A stretch of DNA of 43,391 bases from Sergeia podlipaevii. Taxonomy: Eukaryota > Euglenozoa > Kinetoplastea > Trypanosomatida > Trypanosomatidae. Shown one piece after another: positions 9,088-19,404 of the stretch. Numbering within the stretch: the first letter of the stretch is position 1; every line of letters starts with the position of its first letter. Under the pieces are notes generated by a model that saw only the letters and a list, made by a program, of their open reading frames with translations, did not search any database and was not told the DNA's origin. The stretch is from NCBI GenBank assembly GCA_030849805.1, contig JASANZ010002081.1, positions 1 through 43,391 of the forward strand. Direction: 5' to 3'. The position numbers and the translations under genes were made by a program.

Positions 9088-11850
9088 ATGCCACCACCAC
9101 CGTTTCATGGCAATAGAAAGCTGTCCTCGCCGTTGCAGCCAACATCTTCGGTGGGCTCCAGTCGGCGGGCCTCACCGATGCTGCTCGCCAAGCAGCCTTC
9201 GCCGCTTATCCGAAGCAGCGGCGGCGGCGGCAGCAGTGACCTGAGGCGCATGTCGCTACCGACTACCACAGCAACAAGCGAGAGACATCATCATCATCAT
9301 AGTAGTAGCAGTAGAGAGAGGAGTGACGGCGATAATTGCCATGCTGTCACAAGTAAGAAACAAAAGAAGAAAGGTAAGAGCAAGGCCACTATCCAGCAGC
9401 AGCAGACTATTGTATCTGGGGCTACCAGCACGTCGACTCCAGTATTGAATGATGGTGCGCTTCTTCATCAGTTGAGCGCGTACTTCTCCAAGGTGGAGCT
9501 CATCTTTCAGCTCGGCATGGATCGCAATCCACGCACCTCGCTGTTCCCGCGCGACCTGGGCAACCTGCTCTTATGGGCAGTCCCAACGCCGGTCCCCATT
9601 GTCGAATCCCCCCGTATCTTCTTCATCAAGAACAAGTCCAAAGTGCGCGACGTGGTCGTGGTGTATGTGAACGGGTGGTCATACGATCAGCTCATGTGCA
9701 CCGGCGTCGGTCTTCCCCGGAGCTCTAGAAGACTCAGCGGCGAGACAAATAGTAGCGTTCATAAGCACGCCGGCGTAGATGATGTGAGTAGTGACCAGAG
9801 GAGCGACTCAGCACCACAGCCAGGGCAGAAAAGAAGTCGCGGTGATGAGAACGATACGGACGGCGAGGGTCCTTCCCCCCTTTCCTTCTCCCTCCTCTCC
9901 TCCTCTCCTTCGCTAGCTCAAGCAGCTGCGCCGTGGGATGAATGGCTGTGCTCCACCATGCTGCGCCACGTGCGTCACGGTCAGTGCTGGGCCCGCGATC
10001 CACCAGGAGTACAGTATGCTCCTCTTTTCATCTCCAGCATGAAGAACACTCTTGAGATGGACCTGTTCTGGCGCAACGACGCCCCGCGTCTGCCGAGAAG
10101 CAGCGGAGCTGGAGCCAACAGCAACCACAGCGGCAATAACAGCGCCAGCATGAGTGGCACCACAGAGGCGAAGGGGGTGTCTCGCGTATTCAAGATGGCG
10201 CTCGAGATTGTTAGTAACAACGGTAGCCCAGTGAGCGAGAAGCCATCGGGGGAGCTGCCGGTCAAACCTGGCGCTGACGCAAGGGCAAGGACGAACGCAG
10301 AGACAGAAAAGGAAGAAGCGGGTGTCGCGAAAGAGGCAGCGCAGCAGCAGCAGACCGAGGAAGAGACTCAAGTGGAGGTCGAGCCGCTGTGGGATGATAG
10401 AGAAACCCTCCTCCAGTACGCCTTACACCTGCCGCAGCACGGCGCTGAGCTGGAGGCGCTGGGCTTTGTTATGGTGGTGCCCATGATTGCCAAGAAAACG
10501 CCAGGCGAAGAAGAAGAACCGCAAGAAGAGGGGGAAGAGTTGGAAGAGGAGTCAGACACGGAGTGGAAACAATTTCCTCCAGCGCGGGCAGGGACAGAGG
10601 CACGCGACGTACTGCCACGTATTTTTGCTTTTGATTGTGAGATGGTGTTGGTGGAAGGCCATGTGAGCGCACTTGCGCGCGCGACGCTGGTCGATGTGCG
10701 CACGCGTGAGACGGTGATGGACTGGCTTGTGAAGCCTCAAGTGGCCATTGTGAACTATCTTACTCGTTACAGTGGCATTGATGAGGAGATGCTGCGTGAC
10801 GTGAACACCACATTGGAGGATTGTCAGGCGGAGCTGGCGACGTACATCGACACCGACACCTTCGTGGTGGGTCACAGTCTTGAGAACGACTTCAAGGCGT
10901 GCAAGATGCTACCGAACTGCTACATTCTCGACTCTGCGTGGCTCTACCCACACCCTAGCGGACTTCCCTACAAGAACGCGCTCAAATTCCTTGCCAATCG
11001 CTACCTTAACCTACGCATTCAGCAGGGCTCTCATGACAGCTCCATCGACGCCACCACGAGTGCAGCGCTGGTGCACCTCAAAATGGTGAATGGACCTTAC
11101 TTTGGTGTGCGGGAGCGGGTGAGCGTTCTCGGGCTCATCGCCGCCGCGGGTGTCGGCGGGAGCAGCGCCTCAGCACAGCAGGGAACCGATGAGAATCCAG
11201 AAAAGAAACAAGCGGATAACTTGTCCCCAGTGCCCATACGCATTCAGCTCTTCGATGACGCTACTGTGCTTTCTACACTTCTTCCCAAGACATCTTCCTC
11301 CTCTATGAACATCGATGCGATTCCGGTGCGTCACGATGAGGACGCTACACGCAAGGTCGTACGTGCCCTTCGCCGCAGCAGTGCAATGCCACAGCCATCA
11401 GTGCATGCGCACGAGACGAAGGTAAGCGAAGAGGGGGATGCGCAGGACACACGTCCCTTCTCCCTTACCTGGGTGCAGCTGACGGAGAACCACGTGGATG
11501 TGGTGAAGCCACAACGCTCCGCCGAGCAGGAGGCCGCGCAGTACAGCTCAGAACAGGTGCGAAAAGTTGAGGGAACGAACAGCCGCGTGATGCGCATAGT
11601 TGAGGCGTGTCCAGAGCAAGCGCTCGTTCTCATTGTTGCCGGCGCATGCGCGGGCGAGCACACGGGCAATCACTTCTCTAAGGCTCAGGGCGTGTGCTTC
11701 GGCTTTGTGAAGGACTCAACCGCCGTTGGGCCGGTGGATGGGGAGGAACTCTGCGTGGGCCCCGAAGAAGGCGGCGATGGTGGTGCTGGTAGTGCAACAG
11801 CTGCACAGAAACTCGCAGGGGCCACGCCACCTGCCTCTCAACAGCAGTAG
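9088..11850 (+). CDS. REX1/REXO5-type DEDDh 3'-5' RNA exonuclease
   Basis: The 920-residue protein has a DnaQ-like exonuclease domain at about 510-680 with all DEDDh residues. Exo I is FDCEM (Asp516, Glu518), Exo II is GHSLENDFKA (Asp601) and Exo III is HDSSIDA (His649, Asp654). The spacing and the HDS-x-x-DA form match the REX1/REXO5/REXO1 branch, which trims 3' ends of rRNA, tRNA and snRNA precursors. A conserved segment before it (about 145-215, with LLLWAVPTP and VVVVYVNG) resembles the region preceding the nuclease in Rex1/REXO5 proteins. Residues 1-110 are Ser/His/Gln-rich and carry a KKQKKKGKSK basic cluster that could be a nuclear or nucleolar signal. Low-complexity insertions occur around 225-280, 345-430 and 475-500. 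A C-terminal region (about 690-870) may hold a divergent RNA-binding fold. The protein is longer than fungal or animal relatives because of these insertions. Confidence 0.85.
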   Translation: MPPPPFHGNRKLSSPLQPTSSVGSSRRASPMLLAKQPSPLIRSSGGGGSSDLRRMSLPTTTATSERHHHHHSSSSRERSDGDNCHAVTSKKQKKKGKSKATIQQQQTIVSGATSTSTPVLNDGALLHQLSAYFSKVELIFQLGMDRNPRTSLFPRDLGNLLLWAVPTPVPIVESPRIFFIKNKSKVRDVVVVYVNGWSYDQLMCTGVGLPRSSRRLSGETNSSVHKHAGVDDVSSDQRSDSAPQPGQKRSRGDENDTDGEGPSPLSFSLLSSSPSLAQAAAPWDEWLCSTMLRHVRHGQCWARDPPGVQYAPLFISSMKNTLEMDLFWRNDAPRLPRSSGAGANSNHSGNNSASMSGTTEAKGVSRVFKMALEIVSNNGSPVSEKPSGELPVKPGADARARTNAETEKEEAGVAKEAAQQQQTEEETQVEVEPLWDDRETLLQYALHLPQHGAELEALGFVMVVPMIAKKTPGEEEEPQEEGEELEEESDTEWKQFPPARAGTEARDVLPRIFAFDCEMVLVEGHVSALARATLVDVRTRETVMDWLVKPQVAIVNYLTRYSGIDEEMLRDVNTTLEDCQAELATYIDTDTFVVGHSLENDFKACKMLPNCYILDSAWLYPHPSGLPYKNALKFLANRYLNLRIQQGSHDSSIDATTSAALVHLKMVNGPYFGVRERVSVLGLIAAAGVGGSSASAQQGTDENPEKKQADNLSPVPIRIQLFDDATVLSTLLPKTSSSSMNIDAIPVRHDEDATRKVVRALRRSSAMPQPSVHAHETKVSEEGDAQDTRPFSLTWVQLTENHVDVVKPQRSAEQEAAQYSSEQVRKVEGTNSRVMRIVEACPEQALVLIVAGACAGEHTGNHFSKAQGVCFGFVKDSTAVGPVDGEELCVGPEEGGDGGAGSATAAQKLAGATPPASQQQ

Positions 11851-12242
11851 AAGGCAATGGAGGGGAGGGGAGGGAGGATTTTTCTCCAGAGAGAGGGTGT
11901 GGTGGCAATACTGAGCAAGGTAGGAGAAGCCTTCTTTTCTTTATCACCAGGTTCAGAATGATATCAGCAGGCAAAGGGGGAAGTTAACTAGTGAGAGAGA
12001 GAGAGAAGCAACAGAGATAAGACATAATTATTATATATATATATATATTTGTAAGAAAAAGAAATTTGGCGTCGCAACGTAAAGAGTTGGTTGGTATGAA
12101 ACGAAGGGGGAGGAGGGAGGGGGAACTGGGTTAGAGAACGAGGGAGGGTGTGTACGTGCTGTTCTCTCTCTCATGTCTGCAGTATTTCTTTTTGTGTGTC
12201 TCTATCCGTCATGGGCACATATGTATGTATGTATGTATACGT

Positions 12243-12244
<2 letters not shown>

Positions 12245-12293
<49 letters not shown>

Positions 12294-12300
12294 TGTGTGT
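12245..12300. repeat. (GT)n microsatellite, about 28 units with one interruption
   Basis: Uninterrupted GT from 12245 to 12290, one TT interruption near 12291, then four more units. A TATG tetranucleotide repeat lies immediately upstream. Confidence 0.9.
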
Positions 12301-12760
12301 TATCCCTTCCCCTATACTACGGTCAGTGACTGTAGCACAACAGCCAACACTACTATCAAAAAAATACCAACAACAAATATATACATACAAAAGTTAGTTC
12401 GCTATTTATTTACTATTTATTTATATCAAACAAGTACTGAAGGAGGAGGCGTTTTTTACTTTGTATGTTATAGATCTATCTGCTCTATTTATTTGTTGTT
12501 TTATATTGCTTTATTGAATAAGTTAGCTCTTGATAAATATATATATTGAGAGAAGCGCATTTTCCTCTTCTAGCAGCACACAAGTGTGCCACCAAATACG
12601 GACTATTAAGGGAAGAAAAGCAGCACATTTAAGAGAAGCAGCTCAACAAATAGTAAATATTATTATTTTTTATTCTATACCTTTGTATATTAGTTCTTTT
12701 GGAAAGATTGAGGCATACATATATATTTTTCTTGTATTAGCCTTAACCATAAGCTTGCAT

Positions 12761-12815
12761 TCTTTTCTTCTTTTTACACTATATTTTTGTGCGTGGGGTG
12801 TCGTTCGCACTATAG
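12761..12815 (+). promoter_or_regulatory. Putative trans-splice acceptor for the 2176-residue protein gene
   Basis: A pyrimidine-rich stretch (12761-12790) is followed by the first AG at 12814-12815, giving a 5' UTR of about 58 nt. Later AGs at 12824 and beyond are alternatives. Confidence 0.4.
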
Positions 12816-12873
12816 CGGTGTGCAGAGCTAGCGAAAGTAGAAACAGAAGAATATATATATCTATTTAGAGTAC

Positions 12874-15800
12874 ATGTTTCAACCTATGTATGAAGGTGCA
12901 AGCACCTCTTCCAACCCTTTCCTCAATGACCCTTCTGAATACGTCCTGCGCTATGGCCTCAAGCATGACAAGAAGGCCCTCAAGAAACAGAGCGAGGCCT
13001 ACCTGGACGTCAGGAGGAAAATTGTTCGCCGCGAGGATGCCGCTCGCGCTCTGCTCATCTCCGCTAATATCCTCTCCATGTCCATCATGGCGTCGCAGCT
13101 CACCATGTACCGCTGGGGCGTCTCGGAGTCACAGACAGTTGCTCAAGCCACATCAATTCTGCAGGAAGAGGTGATCGCAGCGAAGAGAAAAGGTTATAGA
13201 GTGCAACGTGAGCGACCGAAGCCACGACAGGCGAGCAAGTATGCAGACGGCACAGGGCTAAAACAGCTCTATGAAAAGAATATGGCCAAGCTCGAGCGAC
13301 GAAAACTGCGGCGAGAGGCACGCAAGGAGCAGCAGGAACTTCAACAACAACAACAACAACAACAACAGCAGCAATCCAAAAGGCCTAGTGGTCGTCCCGG
13401 TGCGCGCGGCGGCGGCGGTGGTGGCGGAGCGGCACAAACCACCGCAGCGGCCTCGTCCTCTCATTCAGCCGCTGATGCGCTGAACCCACTGATTGCCCTT
13501 AGCAGTGACTCTGAAGACTCTACCGACACAGAGAGCGACTTCGGTGATGGCTATGGCAATGGGTATTCAGAAGATGGTAGAGGAGGTGAGGAAGGAGGAG
13601 GAGGCGGTGATAGCTCCTGCTCAAGCGTGTGTAGCGCAGAGAAAGTATCTGGAATGTCTGGAAACCACAACGAGAACGCCATCTCCGCCGCTGCCCCACC
13701 GGATGCCGTGACCCGGCTTGTAATTGTGGATTGCTACACACATGAGAACTTCACAGATATCATAGAGCACGTACGCTACGTGGATAGAGAGTATGGCCTC
13801 CAGCTTGTTGTGGTGTTGCTGCTTCCGGCCGGGGATGACGCGATAGAGATGCAGGGCGCGGGAAGTGTGATTGCACCTCGGTATCACAACACCATCGAGG
13901 CCGCGTACGCCGCTGGGTACGATCTCGTTCTCACACATTTTTTTGATCACGTTGTGGTCAACTTTCTCACGGACACCTTTGTATCCTCTGCAGGCCGCTG
14001 GCGAAACGATGTTCGCTCAAAGGCCGCCGTCGGCAACTATGTGAGCCTGAAGAACGTTTTGCTAGGGAGAATAAACACCGAGGCGCTGCGCACGCTGGTG
14101 TGGAACGAGGCGGTCGATGACACAGAGCTACTAGAAGTCATTGGTGCTAACACGCTGGCGTTGCAGGGAGAGGTGAAGCGCTACACAATAGCGGGGCAGA
14201 AACTGAGCAGGAAGGCTGCAGTGATGAAAAACATTAATGGCGCCGAGGTGCTCAAGCTAGATGATGAGGAGGACGAAGACGAAGAGAGTGAGGAATCCCG
14301 AATACTGAAGGCATTGAACCCCGAGACGCTCGCGTCGTACCAAGACGCTGGTTTGCCTCCTGGGCTACCGCACCTGCGTCCACGCGACACTGCCCGGCAT
14401 GGCGTACGCAGCGCAAGGAGCCTCACCTCCTTCATGCCTCTTGACGACCTTGCGATGGACAAGGACGTCATTAGCGGTATGATGCGTCCTTCAGAAAATG
14501 TTCAGCACACCGTGCGCCGCAGACGCAAAAATGCGGACCCAGACGACGAGTCGGAGGACGCGTATGAGTACATTCTGGTTGATCAAGGCACAGAAGGGCA
14601 AACCATGGTACTTGAGGCCATAGAGGCTGAACTCGCACGCCAGATGGCAGAAAACGACAGCAAACAGCAGACTATTGACGCGCTACGCGATGACCTCGCA
14701 CTCGCGATGCGGACCACGGCAGCCATGAAGCAGAAGCACAAGCAGGGCAACGGTAGTGGCAAGGACCGTGACGGAAGCCACAACAACAGCGGCAGCAACC
14801 ACGAACGTCCCGATAGTGCGTCCCTTGTCAATCTCACCAAGGAGCAGCAGATTTACATCCTCAAGGAGCGTCTGGAGCTGGCCAATGAACACATCAACAC
14901 ACTTCTCGAGGGAGGGGCACAGGGGCGGTCTCGCGGCAGCACTGGCGGTAGCGCCGCGGGCAGGCGCTTAGGCAGCATATCGCCACACGTGGCAAAATCT
15001 CGCGGGGGCCTCTCGGTGCCTGAAGCTTTTAGAGTGGGCTCTCGCACGTACAACGAGGGTCTCGAGGCGGGCCTGATGGGGCTGCACGACACGGACGCCA
15101 AATACAGCATGATTTCTGATAAGCAGGGAGAGCTGGCAGGCTCGTTCCACTATGGCAATAGTGTACTCACACCCGAGGAACTTGCGGCCCGCCGAAAAGA
15201 AAATGAGTGCACCAACGACGTTATCGCGTCTCTACAGGGGGAGCTGCTGCGCCTTCAGGGCCGCGCTGGCGACGATGGTGCGGTGGACCTAGGTGGCCTA
15301 GCCATGAAGCTGCAAGAAGCCTGCGAACGTCTGCAGGCACAGAAGAGTTGGATTCAACAGCTGGAGGAGCTGCGCAAAATGGAAGAGCTGACGATGAGTC
15401 GCCGCGTCTCGCGTGCGGTGGAGAAGGCGCTCAAGGAGGAGCGCGCTGCGGTAGCGGCGGCCGCGGTATCGACCAAACGCAAGAGGAAAGCATTAGGGGC
15501 TGGCAAGGCAAGCACCCCACGCAGCACGCGCAAGAAGAAGCCTCTCTCAGAGGCCAAAGGCAGCACCGATGCTACGGCTGCCGCCAACTCGGTATCGCAG
15601 GGGGTTCTGGGCAAGTTGAAAGCCAAGCATGCGCGTGAGCTGGAGGGGCTGCGCATTAGTCTTGACGCAGAGTACACGGAAGCCCGCGAGAAGGCAATTG
15701 AGAACGTGCAGCGTACACATCGGCGCGAGATGCGGGCACGAGAAAAGGTCCTGCGTGAGAAGCTCTCTTGTTTGTACCTGCGCATCCGCAAGCCGTACAC

Positions 15801-18800
15801 CAAGGAGTACCGCAGTCTTCTGCAGCAGGAGCTCAACACGGCTTTGACAGGGCAGCGTGGGGTGGAACAGTGGCTACACCACGCCATCACGCACCTCTCC
15901 CCCGCCCCATCCTTCCCCTCTTCAGCGTCACTAGGAGGAGGAGCGACCTCGCCGGTATCGTTGAAGAGCACTGGAAGCAACCGGACGGGTTTGATGGGGA
16001 GCGTTGCCAGTATTTCAAACTCTTCATTGCGCCAGAGGGTGGAGCAAATGTCGCGTGAGTACGCTGCCTTTGCCTTGCAGGTGGAGAAGGCACGGACGGC
16101 CATACAAGAAATCAATGACGCAAACCACTCCGCGGAGGGTCACGCGCAACTACTACAACTCGTGCAACAGCGCAAGGAGGCTATGGAGAAGGTCAAGTAC
16201 ACACATGATGTTGGAGAGCTGCAGGAGTATCTCAACGCACTCCAGGAGTTGGCGACGGTCGAGGATGAACTCGCCCAGTGGGCGGATGTCGACGTCGCAG
16301 CTGTGTTTGGCACTGACTTTGCTTCTGTCGCCGTGGACCCCATATCAGCGGTGGCCCTGTCTGCCGCGACCAACACGGTATCGGACTCGGGCTTTGCGCT
16401 CAATGCTGGTGGACCAGCCAGCTTCTTACTGGGCTCGTTCGCACCTACTGCACCACAATCTTTATCTGGAAAGCCAGGAGCGGCGGCAGCGGCAGCACAG
16501 CAGCAGCAGCAACAAACGCCAGAGCGACCGCCCCTTCACTTTAATGTTCCAGTTGGCGACTCATGTGGTGTTCTCCGCGAGCTGGCAGCGGTATTTCGCA
16601 CTGCCACAACGTTGGGCCCGCCCTCCGCCGGTGATGAGCAGAGGACGAAGAGGATGTCTCTTGCCAGGACCGGCAGCGGCTCGCCCTCGCCCTCGCCTAC
16701 AGGAAAGAAGGCAGGTTCACCACAGCGCGGGGACGGTGGTGACAGCTGCGATGGTGACGACGACGACGAGGAGCAGGAGGGTAGCGCAGCGACGCTGGAG
16801 GCGAAGGCGCTGGTGCTGCAGGCAGAATTTAAGACACACCGCGGCATCAGCATGACCAGTGATAGCGGGTCCGCGGCTCAGCGCGCCATCTACGAGACCT
16901 TGCTCTCCAGTTACCAGAATGGCTTCATCCACCCCGATCGCATGGTCGATGTGGAGCGTATCCTCGCGCAAGGCGGAGAGTGCGATAGTGAGGCAGAGTG
17001 GACCTCGCTGTATCTAGAGCATCACCAGGAGCTCGTTAGGCTTCTTCGCCTTCTCGTCCGGTACTTTCCGATACTCGCAAAAGTTACGAAAGGCAGCGGA
17101 AGGAGAGAGGTGGAAGCCGCACTTGAGAGGGAACTGCGCAGGAACAATGGGAAGCATGACGATGTGGACGTGGAGGAAGAGGGGGAAGATGGCACAGGTA
17201 TCTCCTTTCTTGTTAGCGCTGATACCGCCCAGCTCACGTCTGTGGTGGACTACCTCGCAGACATCCTCGCGCAGTGGAACCACGCTGGTGCGGCCAAGAA
17301 GCGCGCCAGCAGCGACACTGTGGGATACCACGAAGACGACGACAACGGCATATGGGATAATGACGATGAGGTGCTGGTCATGGCACGACGACGACAGCTA
17401 CGTAACGTCACTGAGGACGACGCTCGTCTGAGAGCTTACTCGAGTATGTGCAGCGGCATTGTGCAACAGCAGCGCAGCAGAGGCTTCAGCAACATGGCAG
17501 GGCCTCGAGGATCTGACGAGGGTCGAGTGCTTTTTGGTGATCCAACTTCTGTTTACGCAAGTACGATTAGCAATGGCAAGGACGACATCACCTTCGCTGG
17601 GCTAGCGGCGAACGAGGCTGGTTACACCGCGGAAGATCTCGCAGCAATCTTCAGCAAGAAGATGGGCAAGGGCCACCGTCACTCACTCGACCCTGAGACA
17701 CTCTATCTGGATTTGGAAAACGATGACCCGACGCACCCGCAGGTGCAGCTTATGCAAGGTATCAGGGCAGAGCTCGAGTACCTCGAAGCGTTGCGGAAGC
17801 AGCGTACCGAGGAGCTCATCCTGCAATACCGCCTGCGGCAGCGCGAGAAGGGCGAGCGACAGAAGAACATCTACGAAAAAATCGACAGCGCGGAGGACTC
17901 GAGCACGTCAGACCCCAACTATGTACCCGATTTTACCGTGAAGGAGGGATCTCCGGCATGGTACGGCATGGAAGCGGCTAAGCGCGTGAAGGATATTCTA
18001 CGTAGGAAGCAAAAGCCAGACCAGGTTGTGCTTGGCGCAGACGGTGGCAGTGTGGGTCTCGAGCTGTCGAGGCGCACCGCGTTCCCCAAGCCGCCTCCTC
18101 GCATACTGAGCATCACCCAAACCGCTAGTGAGCGTCTGCGTGCTGCACACGCCGCACTGCCACCTCTGAGACGTGCTGGCATGTCCCATCGACATCTGCG
18201 CACTCTCGAAGAAGAGCAGTACCGCCAGCACTATCAGGCCTCTTCGTTATACAATTTGAACCTCGGTGCTGGGAACGACGAAGACGGCTACGTGTACCCG
18301 CGTGATGAGGCTAGCTTCCACGCGTACGACAAGGTGGTGACCGCGTTCATGCGCGCAGATGGCGTGGACGACGCACTCATGCGAGAACTCTATGGTAGCT
18401 TTTACCAACCTGGCATGCCCCCGCACCTTGCAGAGCGGATACTGGAGTACAGAGCCTCACTCACGCGGGCTGCTAGTCGGCTTGGCACGGGTAACGCTAG
18501 AATTGCTCGCCAACTCGGTGAACCGTTCTACCTCCCCGTGGCCGCTGGTGGGTCCAGGCTTGGCGCTGGGGCAGTACGGCCCAATACATCGCAGTCGCAG
18601 TACTCTGCAGCCTCCTCACAGGGACGCAAGCCGTATCCGTACATGACCACGTGGACGTACGGCGTGAGCCCTGAAAAGACGAGAGACCTGCTTGGCAAGC
18701 CTCTGGCACGCGGCGATGCTGGGGATACAGTTCTCATTCTCCCTGGAAGTGGGGCTCAAGGTAGTGGCGGCAGCGGCAGCAGTCATACTGTTTCGCCCAC

Positions 18801-19404
18801 CGATGGTGCTGGTACTGCGAGGCGAGGGCATAGCAGGAGTGGCAACTATTTCGACTCGGCCTCCTTCCTTTCTACTTCTCTCGGTAATGGGGATCGGTCC
18901 GCGCCCTCTTACACCTCGCCAGCGGCAGTGGCCGCGCAGCGACTGACGGCGATGCTGCGTGTGTCTATGCAAGACGCCACCGTGTTGAGTGGCATTGCAG
19001 GTCGTGCGTATCCGATCTATTATGGCTCATCCACCTCCAGAGGCCTTGGGCGGATGGCCTCTACATCTTCCGTGCTACCAAGCGCTTCGGACGGGATGAG
19101 GGCTGGTGAATCACTTTCGGCCATAACGGCTGCTAGTACGCCCAAGCCACGCACGGTGGTACCCGAGATGAAGATGTTGAGCCCACATGGTACGGTGAGT
19201 GTGGGCCAGAGGCAGCATGGCCGCCCCCACATATTATCGCGGAATACGTCGAGCACGCTAGAGTCACAGCGGCCCAAGCAGAGGCTCGTGACGGTCACGC
19301 CGCCCGTGACCAAAGAAGAAGAAGAAGGAGAAGGAGGAATGGGTACGCCCACTATGGAGCCAAGCGATGCTGTTCTCAACGCTACTGTCCCTCCTTCAGT
19401 ATGA
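12874..19404 (+). CDS. Giant coiled-coil protein of unknown function (2176 aa)
   Basis: The family is not recognised. The N-terminus (1-160) is helical and charged. A low-complexity block follows: 11 Gln coded by CAA/CAG, a poly-Gly run, and acidic Ser-rich segments. Residues about 279-410 look like a compact alpha/beta domain: a hydrophobic strand ending in Asp286 (LVIVDCY), a helix, a second strand (LQLVVVLLLP), and a further helix and strand. This recalls a receiver-like or Rossmann-like fold. Predicted coiled coils lie at about 578-620, 655-685, 767-880, 910-1000 and 1050-1135. Acidic and Ser-rich linkers separate these from helical segments near 1290-1400, 1610-1680 and 1700-1870. The end (about 1930-2176) is Ser/Gly/Thr-rich and disordered. 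There is no signal peptide or clear membrane helix. A large cytoskeletal, flagellar or basal-body scaffold is plausible by composition only. One continuous frame over 6.5 kb with strong coding composition makes the gene itself certain. Confidence 0.9.
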   Translation: MFQPMYEGASTSSNPFLNDPSEYVLRYGLKHDKKALKKQSEAYLDVRRKIVRREDAARALLISANILSMSIMASQLTMYRWGVSESQTVAQATSILQEEVIAAKRKGYRVQRERPKPRQASKYADGTGLKQLYEKNMAKLERRKLRREARKEQQELQQQQQQQQQQQSKRPSGRPGARGGGGGGGAAQTTAAASSSHSAADALNPLIALSSDSEDSTDTESDFGDGYGNGYSEDGRGGEEGGGGGDSSCSSVCSAEKVSGMSGNHNENAISAAAPPDAVTRLVIVDCYTHENFTDIIEHVRYVDREYGLQLVVVLLLPAGDDAIEMQGAGSVIAPRYHNTIEAAYAAGYDLVLTHFFDHVVVNFLTDTFVSSAGRWRNDVRSKAAVGNYVSLKNVLLGRINTEALRTLVWNEAVDDTELLEVIGANTLALQGEVKRYTIAGQKLSRKAAVMKNINGAEVLKLDDEEDEDEESEESRILKALNPETLASYQDAGLPPGLPHLRPRDTARHGVRSARSLTSFMPLDDLAMDKDVISGMMRPSENVQHTVRRRRKNADPDDESEDAYEYILVDQGTEGQTMVLEAIEAELARQMAENDSKQQTIDALRDDLALAMRTTAAMKQKHKQGNGSGKDRDGSHNNSGSNHERPDSASLVNLTKEQQIYILKERLELANEHINTLLEGGAQGRSRGSTGGSAAGRRLGSISPHVAKSRGGLSVPEAFRVGSRTYNEGLEAGLMGLHDTDAKYSMISDKQGELAGSFHYGNSVLTPEELAARRKENECTNDVIASLQGELLRLQGRAGDDGAVDLGGLAMKLQEACERLQAQKSWIQQLEELRKMEELTMSRRVSRAVEKALKEERAAVAAAAVSTKRKRKALGAGKASTPRSTRKKKPLSEAKGSTDATAAANSVSQGVLGKLKAKHARELEGLRISLDAEYTEAREKAIENVQRTHRREMRAREKVLREKLSCLYLRIRKPYTKEYRSLLQQELNTALTGQRGVEQWLHHAITHLSPAPSFPSSASLGGGATSPVSLKSTGSNRTGLMGSVASISNSSLRQRVEQMSREYAAFALQVEKARTAIQEINDANHSAEGHAQLLQLVQQRKEAMEKVKYTHDVGELQEYLNALQELATVEDELAQWADVDVAAVFGTDFASVAVDPISAVALSAATNTVSDSGFALNAGGPASFLLGSFAPTAPQSLSGKPGAAAAAAQQQQQQTPERPPLHFNVPVGDSCGVLRELAAVFRTATTLGPPSAGDEQRTKRMSLARTGSGSPSPSPTGKKAGSPQRGDGGDSCDGDDDDEEQEGSAATLEAKALVLQAEFKTHRGISMTSDSGSAAQRAIYETLLSSYQNGFIHPDRMVDVERILAQGGECDSEAEWTSLYLEHHQELVRLLRLLVRYFPILAKVTKGSGRREVEAALERELRRNNGKHDDVDVEEEGEDGTGISFLVSADTAQLTSVVDYLADILAQWNHAGAAKKRASSDTVGYHEDDDNGIWDNDDEVLVMARRRQLRNVTEDDARLRAYSSMCSGIVQQQRSRGFSNMAGPRGSDEGRVLFGDPTSVYASTISNGKDDITFAGLAANEAGYTAEDLAAIFSKKMGKGHRHSLDPETLYLDLENDDPTHPQVQLMQGIRAELEYLEALRKQRTEELILQYRLRQREKGERQKNIYEKIDSAEDSSTSDPNYVPDFTVKEGSPAWYGMEAAKRVKDILRRKQKPDQVVLGADGGSVGLELSRRTAFPKPPPRILSITQTASERLRAAHAALPPLRRAGMSHRHLRTLEEEQYRQHYQASSLYNLNLGAGNDEDGYVYPRDEASFHAYDKVVTAFMRADGVDDALMRELYGSFYQPGMPPHLAERILEYRASLTRAASRLGTGNARIARQLGEPFYLPVAAGGSRLGAGAVRPNTSQSQYSAASSQGRKPYPYMTTWTYGVSPEKTRDLLGKPLARGDAGDTVLILPGSGAQGSGGSGSSHTVSPTDGAGTARRGHSRSGNYFDSASFLSTSLGNGDRSAPSYTSPAAVAAQRLTAMLRVSMQDATVLSGIAGRAYPIYYGSSTSRGLGRMASTSSVLPSASDGMRAGESLSAITAASTPKPRTVVPEMKMLSPHGTVSVGQRQHGRPHILSRNTSSTLESQRPKQRLVTVTPPVTKEEEEGEGGMGTPTMEPSDAVLNATVPPSV
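13342..13374 (+). repeat. CAA/CAG repeat coding for 11 glutamines
   Basis: An in-frame trinucleotide repeat within the 2176-residue protein. Mixed CAA and CAG codons suggest a retained tract rather than a very recent pure expansion. Confidence 0.9.

Larger units (their letters stand above)
11851..12873. other. Spacer with long GT microsatellite, no gene seen
   Basis: Contains GA and TA repeats near 11990-12050, a TATG repeat followed by a long GT repeat (12245-12300), and AT-rich DNA up to the next start. The 133-codon ORF at 12148-12549 is dominated by a Cys/Val stretch translated from the GT repeat. A 112-codon ORF at 12530-12868 ends just before the next gene in another frame and looks like translated UTR. 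Confidence 0.65.

Noticed and set aside
15354..16115. 253-codon antisense ORF inside the 2176-residue protein gene, and similar shadows such as 16004-16855 (+) and 35444-36271 (-)
   Set aside because: They overlap a continuous sense frame and translate to Arg/Ser/Cys-rich residues typical of shadow frames.
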